Part shown: positions 8,438-15,937 of the stretch, one piece after another | Layout of the letters: each line of letters starts with the position of its first letter | How positions within the stretch are numbered: the first letter of the stretch is position 1 | Source: Alphaproteobacteria bacterium | GTDB lineage: Bacteria; Pseudomonadota; Alphaproteobacteria; GCA-016699305 | DNA: 64,000 bases | Assembly (NCBI GenBank): GCA_016699305.1 | Contig: CP064970.1 | Coordinates: 930,001 to 994,000 of the forward strand | Reading direction: 5' to 3' | The notes under the pieces: model-generated | Told to the model about the DNA's origin: nothing | The model's input: only the letters and a program-made list of their open reading frames with translations | Databases searched by the model: none | Made by a program: the position numbers and the translations under genes

Positions 8438-8510
8438 GTTGCTCACCCCATAGAATTCATGAACAAGAACGGATTGCTGACAGACGTCCCACCGACCTAA
8501 CGCCATCCCT

Positions 8511-9488
8511 TTATGGGTCATAGTGTCCAGGAGAGGTGAACGGTGCCGTCATCCCCGCCGTTTCGGCAAGAGAGTTCACAAACGGCACGATATTGATGGC
8601 CAACGCGCCGCCGATGATATGCGACATGGCCACGCCCATAGTGGCCTGACCGCCTTCCAGGCGTGCCTTGAGCACATAGACCCCGCGCATAAAAGCGACC
8701 CAGCCGATCATCTGCACAAAGGTCATGATGGCTTCAAAGGTCTTGTTGATGCGAGTCACGTCCACGCCGCCGGGCAATGTACTCCAGGCCAAGCCGCTAA
8801 AATGCTTAATCTCATTGTCGCCAAAAAGAGTGTTCTCGAACATCATCATCACCTGCGCCGCCGCGATCAACATGCAGCCGGTCAGTAACGAGCTGATGAT
8901 CGCCGACAGAGATGACTTCCCGTCCGAACCGAATTTGTTGGCGCGCACCAAACCCTGGACGATCAACACGCCGCCCAGGATGTAGCACATAGCACCCAAG
9001 AGCATGGCCACGGGCGTGCGGATATTGTTGATGATATTGGTGACCATTTGATCGAGCGGCACACCGGGATTACCCGCTGTGGGCGCTGTGCCCCCCGTGC
9101 ATACGCCCAGATCCTGCGTCCCGCCGGTCCCCGTGATGGCCAATGTCGCGATCAGCCAGCCAATGAAGGATGGCATGGCGATTAAGCCGGCGGCCGCCAT
9201 GATCTTCCATATGGCCTTGGACAGAGGATTTTGCGCTGCATTCTCGGTAAACTTAACCAGGGCTTTCCCCCCGGCCAGTAAGAACGCGCCCCCGCCAATA
9301 TAGCCGATCCCTGATATCAGGATCGGGAACGCGCCTGTATTCGTATACACATTGCACAATATGCTGCCCAGATACTGGGCATGAGCCTGAGCCGGATACA
9401 TAGCCGCCAAGACGAGGACGCCGGCGGCCATCATCATATCTATCGCGGCACAGGAATCACTCTGACGCACGGAACGCATCGGCGACAT
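8511..9488 (-). CDS. dotE: Type IVB secretion protein DotE/IcmC-like with an extra DotP-like N-terminal domain
   Basis: A 325-residue inner-membrane protein. ATG 9488 is chosen because GGGAGAG lies five bases upstream. It has an N-terminal hydrophobic segment ending in AHA-Q, then a block (about 40-120) with ILISGIGYIGGGAFLLAGG and a second helix ending in ATLAITG that parallels the DotP-like protein next door. From about 140 onward it has the helices expected of IcmC/DotE, including RTPVAMLLGAMCYILGGVL and later VQMIGWVAFMRGVYVLK. Legionella IcmC is much shorter, so this looks like a fusion or internal duplication. DotE is an inner-membrane component of unknown exact role. The gene sits between dotF and dotP as in Legionella. 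Confidence 0.7.
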   Translation of the reverse strand: MSPMRSVRQSDSCAAIDMMMAAGVLVLAAMYPAQAHAQYLGSILCNVYTNTGAFPILISGIGYIGGGAFLLAGGKALVKFTENAAQNPLSKAIWKIMAAAGLIAMPSFIGWLIATLAITGTGGTQDLGVCTGGTAPTAGNPGVPLDQMVTNIINNIRTPVAMLLGAMCYILGGVLIVQGLVRANKFGSDGKSSLSAIISSLLTGCMLIAAAQVMMMFENTLFGDNEIKHFSGLAWSTLPGGVDVTRINKTFEAIMTFVQMIGWVAFMRGVYVLKARLEGGQATMGVAMSHIIGGALAINIVPFVNSLAETAGMTAPFTSPGHYDP

Positions 9489-9656
9489 AACCACTCTCCC
9501 ACCATAAGCCTTTTCATTGTAACACAATGATCAAGGCGTGAGAATGCGATTCTCCAGGATTGGACGTTAACAAGGGCTTTCACATAATTCGCGCCCCGAA
9601 TGAATCGGCAAATACCGATCAACCGGAGCGCGAATAGGAAGTCCGATGGCCCAAGA

Positions 9657-10700
9657 TTATTGGATCAGGCCCTGACTACCCACGATGACCCAACGATCAC
9701 CCACAGATTGGATTCCTTGAACCTTGCCCACGCCCGACAAGACCTCGCCAGGCGAAACACGGTAAAGCTTTTCAGGATCCTTGGCCGGGGCCACCCAAGC
9801 TGCCGTCGGTGTCGCGGCGCGCAGCAGCCAGCGGGTGCTGACCGGGCGCTGTTCAGGCGGCAGATTGGCGGCACTGACCGAGATTCGGCCGCGACGCACA
9901 GGTGCCGCCTCGGCAGCCACAGCGCGCGCGGGGGCCTGGCGAGATACCGGCGCGGCGTTTTGCTGGGTTTTCTGCCGCAGGTCGGTAATCAAACCGACCA
10001 CTTGCTTAAGCGTCGCATCGGTCGCTTGGCCACTGGCCTCACTGCGCCGAATCTGATCTTGCATCGTGTTCACGGTCTTCTCCAAAGCCTCCAGACGCTG
10101 CAAAGTCTGCATGTCAGGCGCGGCGGGGGCTTGGGCCTGTTGTTGCTGAGGCTGTTGCGGGACCATCGGCTGAGGGACCATGGCTTCCGCAGGAGCGGGT
10201 GGCACGGACGCATCGGGGATTGTAGGCGCTGAGGAAGGAGAAGCCGGGACCATCGGCATCGCCACCGTAGGCATGGCCGAGCCATCCATAGGCACAGGAG
10301 CCATGGGGGTTACGCCGGTTGAATCGATCTTTACAGGGGGCGGAATATCCGCCGTCAAGGCACCCGTCGGGGCCATGGACGCCGTTTGTATGGGGGCCGA
10401 TTGCGGCTTGTTCATCGAGTGCCAAATATAGCCACCGCCACCGGCCACGATAACCAGCCCCAAAAACGCGAACAACCATCCCATGCGGTTGCCATGATGG
10501 GCAGGAGCGGATTCCTCGACATGACCTTCATGCGCGGGAGCCGCGCCAAAATCATCGTCGCCGTGGATATCACCTTCCCATTGCTCGTCACCGATGCCGC
10601 CCGGATCCATGCCGGTGTCCGAGGCGAAGTCCTGATCGGCGGCGGTGCCTTCCTCAACAGAGAAGGCATCATCTTCATAGGGGGGCTGCTGGGGCGTCAT
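9657..10700 (-). CDS. dotF: Type IVB secretion protein DotF/IcmG-like
   Basis: A 347-residue bitopic inner-membrane protein. Residues 1-70 are acidic and cytoplasmic, one membrane helix follows at about 73-93 (WLFAFLGLVIVAGGGGYIW), then a long Pro/Ala/Met-rich stretch, a predicted coiled coil (about 190-240, LQRLEALEKTVNTMQDQI), and a small C-terminal domain with YRVSPGEVLSGVGKVQGI and VIVGSQGLI. This order of acidic tail, single helix, coiled coil and small beta domain is that of IcmG/DotF. AAGGAG lies nine bases before ATG 10700. The gene lies between dotG and dotE as in Legionella. DotF is thought to associate with the DotC-DotD-DotF-DotG-DotH core and may contact substrates. Confidence 0.75.
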   Translation of the reverse strand: MTPQQPPYEDDAFSVEEGTAADQDFASDTGMDPGGIGDEQWEGDIHGDDDFGAAPAHEGHVEESAPAHHGNRMGWLFAFLGLVIVAGGGGYIWHSMNKPQSAPIQTASMAPTGALTADIPPPVKIDSTGVTPMAPVPMDGSAMPTVAMPMVPASPSSAPTIPDASVPPAPAEAMVPQPMVPQQPQQQQAQAPAAPDMQTLQRLEALEKTVNTMQDQIRRSEASGQATDATLKQVVGLITDLRQKTQQNAAPVSRQAPARAVAAEAAPVRRGRISVSAANLPPEQRPVSTRWLLRAATPTAAWVAPAKDPEKLYRVSPGEVLSGVGKVQGIQSVGDRWVIVGSQGLIQ

Positions 10701-10838
10701 AACAGATAACTCCTTGGCTTGGCACGGCTTGCACGGAATCTGGCCGATCCATGACGGACAGACCGCGCATCTTCATTCTCAGTCATATTACGGGACGGAG
10801 AGAGATTCAAACTCCTATCCGTAGTGACCGATATTTTT

Positions 10839-12383
10839 TTACCGCATGGTGGATGGGGAAACCCTCTCATAGCCGCCCGCATTCATGCGATTAGTTGGCG
10901 CATAGACACCCGTATCGGAACCGCCCGAGCGATAATCTGTCCGGTTGGCATAGCCGCTTGAAGGCATATTTGAGCCATAACCGCCACCATAACCCGATCC
11001 ATAGCCGCCGTAACCACCCGCCCCATAGCCGGACGGGCCCTGCTGCGCCATGGACTGCTGACGTTGGGCCTCGCGGACGATATCTTGCCAGTTGGGCGCA
11101 CCATCCATCGACGACCCCGCCGGGAGATCCAACGGGCGCGTTTGGTTGACCATGGAGATCGGCTGGCCGTCCTCACGCACCGATTGCGTAAAGAACAGAC
11201 CAAACGGCGTTCCGGCCGCCACTTTGACCAGTGCCTTGGTGCGGGCCGCTTCCTGCTGAAGGAATCCGCCCACCGTTCTGGCGGCGGCGGCACCGCCCTC
11301 ATATAGGCTTTCTTCGGTGTCTCTTTTGAACTTCTCTTGAATGACAACATCGCCAGAAACGACTGTCGCGCTGCCCGCATCGCTGATCGCCGAGGCGAAG
11401 CCCTCCAAGAAAGAGGCGGCGGCAGGCAGCACGACGCGCACGACATAGCGCCCGTCATATTCCGTCACCATCGCGCCCAATGTGGTATCCGGGTCCAAGG
11501 CGATGGCACTGATGCTGTAATCTTTCCCCTTATAGTTCAGCTGGGTAAAGCGCAGCACCAGATAGTCATCGGACACCGTGAAAGCCCCGATCAAACGCGC
11601 CCCGTTGAACGGCCCCGACACCACCTGCGCCAAAATGGCACCAGGCACATCGGAGTTGGCCTCGGTTAGCATCTGTGCGTAATTCACCGTTCCCGCCGAG
11701 ACGATAATCTTGCCCCCCGTATCATCGGGCCGAATCCCTTGCCCTTGACCGGCCGCAGCCTGGGCTTGACGCGCGGCGGCCACCTGCTCTTCCGTTTTAA
11801 GCACCGCGACCTTACCCGCCACCGGCACCCAATTCTGCATCATCGACTGCATCTGTTGGCGCATCAAAGCCACCAAATTGTCCTCGACCGGTTCGCGCGC
11901 AGCAGGAGGTTCGGGCCGCTGGGGGCGGCGATCAATGCGAAATTCGCTGAGTCCCTCGTTTTCCGAAGTATCCACATTGCCATGACCGGCCGCCGTCGAG
12001 CGCGTGTCGCCACCCACGGGCGTGGGCATGGCGCTGGCACCTTGGGCCGCCGCCTGGCGAGCACGATCTTCCGCCGCCTGGCGTTGAGCTTGGATATAAG
12101 CGGGCGTAGTCGCGCCGCCGGGAGCTTCGCGCAAATTGGGGGGTGCCGCGGTAGAACTGCGTTGCTCATCCGGCTTGCCGCCGAAAATACCCAGCAACGC
12201 CGCCGTCACCGCGCCACCTGCCACCAACAGGATAATCAGCTTGACCAGTGGCTGCGACTTCCACGACGAAGCAGGCGCGCCAGCCATATGTTGATCGGCC
12301 GCGCGCTGTTCGCCCTGCAACTCGAAGGGCGGCTCCTCGAGGTAGTCGTCCTCAGGGGGTTCGGGAGGCGGTTGCTGTTGCAT
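10839..12383 (-). CDS. dotG: Type IVB secretion core protein DotG/IcmE (VirB10-like)
   Basis: A 514-residue protein with a Pro/Glu-rich cytoplasmic N-terminus, one membrane helix near residues 45-67, a Gln/Ala-rich middle section, and a VirB10-like C-terminal domain (about 230-420) with the hallmark segment SAGTVNYAQMLTEANSDVPG, then QVVSGPFNGARLIGAF. DotG spans both membranes and forms the central channel of the T4BSS core. Unusually, after the VirB10 domain there is a Gly/Tyr/Ser-rich tail (about 435-510, with GYGGYGSGYGGGYGS). The long array of pentapeptide-like repeats found in Legionella DotG is absent. The start overlaps the dotH end by 32 bases, so the two are translationally linked. 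Family assignment is strong. Confidence 0.9.
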   Translation of the reverse strand: MQQQPPPEPPEDDYLEEPPFELQGEQRAADQHMAGAPASSWKSQPLVKLIILLVAGGAVTAALLGIFGGKPDEQRSSTAAPPNLREAPGGATTPAYIQAQRQAAEDRARQAAAQGASAMPTPVGGDTRSTAAGHGNVDTSENEGLSEFRIDRRPQRPEPPAAREPVEDNLVALMRQQMQSMMQNWVPVAGKVAVLKTEEQVAAARQAQAAAGQGQGIRPDDTGGKIIVSAGTVNYAQMLTEANSDVPGAILAQVVSGPFNGARLIGAFTVSDDYLVLRFTQLNYKGKDYSISAIALDPDTTLGAMVTEYDGRYVVRVVLPAAASFLEGFASAISDAGSATVVSGDVVIQEKFKRDTEESLYEGGAAAARTVGGFLQQEAARTKALVKVAAGTPFGLFFTQSVREDGQPISMVNQTRPLDLPAGSSMDGAPNWQDIVREAQRQQSMAQQGPSGYGAGGYGGYGSGYGGGYGSNMPSSGYANRTDYRSGGSDTGVYAPTNRMNAGGYERVSPSTMR

Positions 12384-13662
12384 GGTCTTCTTCCACAGAG
12401 AGATAAGCGCGCGTCAGGTTACCTTCATCGGACAGCAGCAAGACCGGCGTCTCGGCCAATTCATAGACGGTCATGCCATCTCCCGATGAAACGCTGGATT
12501 TCCACGACGGGGACAACAAAGTGAGAGGCGTGCGTAAGAAAATCCGCGCACCGAATTTCCAGGCCATGTTGCGCCCATCCACGCCGCTGATCTTCATCCG
12601 CTTGGCCTCACGCGGCGGGGCATTTTCCAGCACTGACATGATGACTTCGTCCCCGGTGATCAGCGTGCTGCGATCAATAAGCGGTGCCTTGGCCTTAGGC
12701 CCGAATTTCGGGATGCGAGCGTCATAGCGATAATCCACCTTGGGACCGCCCGAAACCAAACGGAAGGTGATGGGCACCGGCAGGTCCTGCAAGAGAACCG
12801 AGATATTGCCGGTACCAAAGCGGGTAAGAGGCGAAATGCGGATGACATGACTGCCCGCGCCGGTGGGCGACACTTCGAAATTACCGCCGACACCAAAATC
12901 CATGATTGGCCAGGGCTGGCCGCTGGCGTCCAGTAAGGCGATGGTGGTGACATAGCCCGCGCCCACATTGACAATCGCCGGCTCAGCCCCGGGGTCAAGC
13001 GCCATCGTATGCGCTTGAACGACGCCTTGCGGTTGGCCGGTGCTGGGCGGAGCGGCGGCGGCCTGGCTCTTTTCCAGGCGGCTCATCAGTTCGCGAATCT
13101 GTTCGGGCGAGAGAGGCATAAAGCCTTCGGCCGCCGTTTCAAACGCGCTGGAGCGGCGCAAATCTTCCTGCACCGCCGTTTGTACGCTTTCGGCGCGCCG
13201 CTGTTCGGCCGCTTGCTTTGCGGCTTCCGCCAAAACTTCGGGATCCGTGACCAAGGCCCGCTTATGCAAAGCGCCACGATCCACAGAGTTTCTGCCCATC
13301 TCATCCGCAACACCCGCAGGGGGCAGGAAATGCGACACCTCCTTCTTGGGGGAGAGTTCCTTGGACGCAGGGGTACCTGCCGTTTGAGTCGACGATTGGG
13401 TTCTGGGCAAGGCCACAGGGGCCGCCGTTGGAGAGGATGTTTCAGGTGCCGAAGAGACAGGATCCGGAGAGTCGACCGTCTCAGCGCCGCTGCGGGGAGA
13501 CTCAAGCCGAGGCTTAACATCGGGCGAGGTCTCGGCCGCATAGGCATCGAAACCCGACCACGATTCCCACGCGCCTGCCGCAACAGGCGTCAGCGCAATG
13601 CTGAACGCCAAAACGACGACAACAAAACCGATCCCCATGCTTTGGGTATGCCTTCTTACCAT
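12352..13662 (-). CDS. dotH: Type IVB secretion core protein DotH/IcmK (VirB9-like)
   Basis: A 436-residue exported protein. ATG 13662 follows a G-rich GGGGGG box; a longer start at 13695 is possible. The first ~32 residues are a signal peptide (hydrophobic core VVVVLAFSIALTPVAAG). The middle is Pro/Ala-rich. The conserved C-terminal half (about 200-420) contains VTTIALLDASGQPWPI and DFGVGGNFEVSPTG, typical of DotH/IcmK, followed by beta-rich sequence. DotH lies in the outer-membrane cap with DotC and DotD, which are not present in this window. The gene lies between dotI and dotG as in Legionella. Confidence 0.9.
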   Translation of the reverse strand: MVRRHTQSMGIGFVVVVLAFSIALTPVAAGAWESWSGFDAYAAETSPDVKPRLESPRSGAETVDSPDPVSSAPETSSPTAAPVALPRTQSSTQTAGTPASKELSPKKEVSHFLPPAGVADEMGRNSVDRGALHKRALVTDPEVLAEAAKQAAEQRRAESVQTAVQEDLRRSSAFETAAEGFMPLSPEQIRELMSRLEKSQAAAAPPSTGQPQGVVQAHTMALDPGAEPAIVNVGAGYVTTIALLDASGQPWPIMDFGVGGNFEVSPTGAGSHVIRISPLTRFGTGNISVLLQDLPVPITFRLVSGGPKVDYRYDARIPKFGPKAKAPLIDRSTLITGDEVIMSVLENAPPREAKRMKISGVDGRNMAWKFGARIFLRTPLTLLSPSWKSSVSSGDGMTVYELAETPVLLLSDEGNLTRAYLSVEEDHATATASRTP

Positions 13663-13802
13663 GATCCCCCCGAGACAGGGTCCAAATAGAATCACTTCCG
13701 CTGCAGGGAGTCATACCATGTCATGAGGGAAGGCTCTAGCTTTTCTGTTCCTTGATCAACAAGGAGTGACTCAGCGTTGCGCCACAGCACCGCACACAAA
13801 AC

Positions 13803-14549
13803 CTAACGGGCATCCCACAAATCAATCGCCACACCATCAAGGCGCCGCCGACTAGGCACCCGCACCAGCGTCAAAGTCACCAGAACTTTCCTTGATTCTG
13901 ATTTATTTTCAATAGCATAGTTTACCCAAACGGGGACTTGGATCTGCCATGTCGTGCGGGTTTTATCACGACCTTGGGAGATGATAACCGGTTCACCTGC
14001 TGGGATAGCGGTCACTATCTGTTGGTTTCCCACCACACGATCCTTGACCCCTGCCTTACGCAAGGCCTCGGCGTAACGCCGCCAGCCTTGATCCGTGAAA
14101 CGTAGACGGATGCGATCAAGCGCTTGATCGTAGTTATGAAACCCAATGGTCATGACATCCGTGACCGCCGTCCGCGCCCAAGCCAAGACCGCCTTTTGCG
14201 TGACATTCGGCTCGTCGAACGGCGTCATGGGCATGGTATCCGGCACACGCCCCAACATCTCCAAGGCATGCCCGGACAAAAATGCCGGAACGTCACGCGC
14301 GGGGGCACCGTCATGAAGGACGTGGATATGATAGGCCAGCTTGCCCAGCGCTTGATTGGCCGCCACCAAAAACAAGGGAACCAGGCAAAAAATGATAAGC
14401 CCTTCGATCAACACCAGACGCTGCAACGAGGCAACGCTTAGCCCCGCCCCTGATGACGGGCGATGCGGCGCAGCGCGGCCTGAATGCGCGTTCACGTCCT
14501 GAGACGATCGAGATCGATCAGCGGAAGGGTTGGGCGACCCATTGTTCAA
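13803..14549 (-). CDS. dotI: Type IVB secretion inner-membrane protein, DotI/IcmL family (second paralogue)
   Basis: A 248-residue protein with a 40-residue Ser/Arg-rich cytoplasmic tail, one membrane helix (about 47-67) and a periplasmic domain. The periplasmic part has the DotI-type pattern VLAWARTAVTDVMTIGFHNY, then GWRRYAEALRKAG. DotI-family proteins form inner-membrane rings related to VirB8. The frame starts with TTG 14549 behind GAAGGGAG, overlapping the upstream paralogue by 32 bases; GTG near 14496 is an alternative. Which of the two paralogues corresponds to DotI and which to DotJ cannot be told from the sequence; both are full length, unlike the short DotJ of Legionella. Confidence 0.75.
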   Translation of the reverse strand: MNNGSPNPSADRSRSSQDVNAHSGRAAPHRPSSGAGLSVASLQRLVLIEGLIIFCLVPLFLVAANQALGKLAYHIHVLHDGAPARDVPAFLSGHALEMLGRVPDTMPMTPFDEPNVTQKAVLAWARTAVTDVMTIGFHNYDQALDRIRLRFTDQGWRRYAEALRKAGVKDRVVGNQQIVTAIPAGEPVIISQGRDKTRTTWQIQVPVWVNYAIENKSESRKVLVTLTLVRVPSRRRLDGVAIDLWDAR

Positions 14550-15171
14550 TGGCCACTCCCTTCAATGTCTGCAAGGTGGAGGCCCGCACGATTTTCAAAC
14601 GAATTTCCCAATACATCGGCTGCAAGGGCAGTTTGCCACCCTTGAATTCGATCTTCACGCGCGGAATGCGGATCAACCATTTATAGGTGGATCCGTTCAT
14701 GTCGGGAATGACGCCACGATCCAGTATTTCGGGCGCGCTTTCAATCGAGGCGGTGACCGTCGAATCGGTCTTTTCAACGCTTTCGATGATTCGCGATTGG
14801 TCCAGCGCCAGAGTAAACGCATGCCATCCATCGGGAATGGTGAAGTTCGTCATGTTCGCTTGCAGGCGCTGACGGTAATTGACCGAGTTGAAATCCATCA
14901 CTTGTTTAACCGTCTCCGTGGCCCAAGTCAGCATCTCGGCTTCGCTTAGATACGGCTTGTCCAGCGGCATGATCTCGATCAAACGGCCATCTTCCGTCGT
15001 GGCGAAGAACACATGCTTTACATCGGCAATCAGCAGCGCCGCGATCAACGAGGCCAGCAGCACCAAGATGACCAACGCCTCAATAAAGGCCACCTTCAGC
15101 AAAACACGATAGCCGTCGCGATAAAACGCATTGCGGTTGACGACGGTAGCAAGGGCGTTCTGATCGGCCAT
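14518..15171 (-). CDS. dotI: Type IVB secretion inner-membrane protein, DotI/IcmL family (first gene of the operon)
   Basis: From ATG 15171 this is a 217-residue protein: a short cytoplasmic start (ATVVNRNAFYRDGYRVLLKV), one membrane helix at about 24-46, and a periplasmic VirB8-like domain with MLTWATETVKQVMDFNSVNY and GWHAFTLALD. The NRNAFYRDGYR start is characteristic of IcmL. The frame is open upstream to 15783, but that extension has no IcmL similarity and overlaps a divergent gene, so it is rejected; ATG 15183 is a close alternative. As first gene of the dot operon, it is preceded by an inverted repeat at 15209-15234. It pairs with the next gene like the icmM-icmL pair in Legionella. 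Confidence 0.85.
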   Translation of the reverse strand: MADQNALATVVNRNAFYRDGYRVLLKVAFIEALVILVLLASLIAALLIADVKHVFFATTEDGRLIEIMPLDKPYLSEAEMLTWATETVKQVMDFNSVNYRQRLQANMTNFTIPDGWHAFTLALDQSRIIESVEKTDSTVTASIESAPEILDRGVIPDMNGSTYKWLIRIPRVKIEFKGGKLPLQPMYWEIRLKIVRASTLQTLKGVAIEQWVAQPFR

Positions 15172-15208
15172 AACGGAGTCCATCGGGGAGGGCGAATAAC
15201 TCAGCTTC

Positions 15209-15234
15209 TTAACATGAACTTGATAAGTTGTTAA
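15209..15234 (-). promoter_or_regulatory. Inverted repeat upstream of the dot operon
   Basis: AACTT-gat-AAGTT (15217-15229) is flanked by TTAAC (15209-15213) and GTTAA (15230-15234), giving two nested 5-bp inverted arms with a 3-base asymmetry. It is AT-rich and lies about 38 bases upstream of the first DotI-family ATG in the divergent intergenic region. An operator for the secretion operon is possible. There is no experimental or comparative support. Confidence 0.3.
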
Positions 15235-15350
15235 TGGCGGAAGGCAAAAAGGCACTTTCTCCGGATGCTTCGAAGATTTCTTGCCTATTCGTTTCGCTTC
15301 CATTAGTCTGGCACGGACTCGTTCTGAACGTTTAAAATAGGATTTAGCCC

Positions 15351-15845
15351 ATGTCTCATGACACACATCCATCAGGATTACAGGACTCATCTCATCTGAC
15401 GGCACGCGATTTCCTGGGCAAAACGACCAAGACGCTTTCGCTGATCGCCACGCGCCCCGAATCGGCTGTGCCGCAGATATTGAAATTGGCGCAAGATATG
15501 GACGAACGGCGCGATACTTTGGAAATAGGAGAGCAGATCTATCCCAGCCAATTGGCCTTCTATGCCAGTCAAATCGCCCGTCAAGCCAAGCTCTATGCAC
15601 TGGCTCGAGATGCGCGTGCGGCGCTGAACGCCTATAACCGTACGGAAAGTTCTTTACGTCCAAAGCATCACGGGATATTGCGCGCCATGCGTTATTATGA
15701 ATTGCGCAATGCTCATATTGAATGCGGATACGACAAGAACGGCCAACCGCTCGTGATGGTCCGCCGGTCTCCTCATAAGCCACTTCATTATAAGCCCCTC
15801 CATTTGCTCAAGCGGATATGGCAGAGCTTTATTCCGCGTTACTGA
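15351..15845 (+). CDS. Hypothetical protein divergent from the dot operon
   Basis: A 164-residue soluble, basic protein that I do not recognise. It looks helical, with segments such as QILKLAQDMDERRDTLEIG and AFYASQIARQAKLYALARDA, and a basic C-terminus (LHLLKRIWQSFIPRY). There is no signal peptide or membrane helix. An AGGATTT sits nine bases before the ATG. It starts about 180 bases from the first dot gene in the opposite direction, so a shared regulatory region is plausible, but nothing in the sequence links it to secretion. Confidence 0.6.
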   Translation: MSHDTHPSGLQDSSHLTARDFLGKTTKTLSLIATRPESAVPQILKLAQDMDERRDTLEIGEQIYPSQLAFYASQIARQAKLYALARDARAALNAYNRTESSLRPKHHGILRAMRYYELRNAHIECGYDKNGQPLVMVRRSPHKPLHYKPLHLLKRIWQSFIPRY

Positions 15846-15937
15846 TAGATTCTCGGCCCATGCGCGGTGAGGCTTGATCTTGGGGGCGTCCTGCCCCACA
15901 TAGTTTGGGTGACCATTTCCTGCAAGGATCGCCGCCC

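Noticed and set aside
15172..15783. 200-residue N-terminal extension of the first DotI-family gene.
   Set aside because: No similarity to IcmL, overlaps the divergent 15351 gene, and the natural NRNAFYRDGYR start follows ATG 15171.
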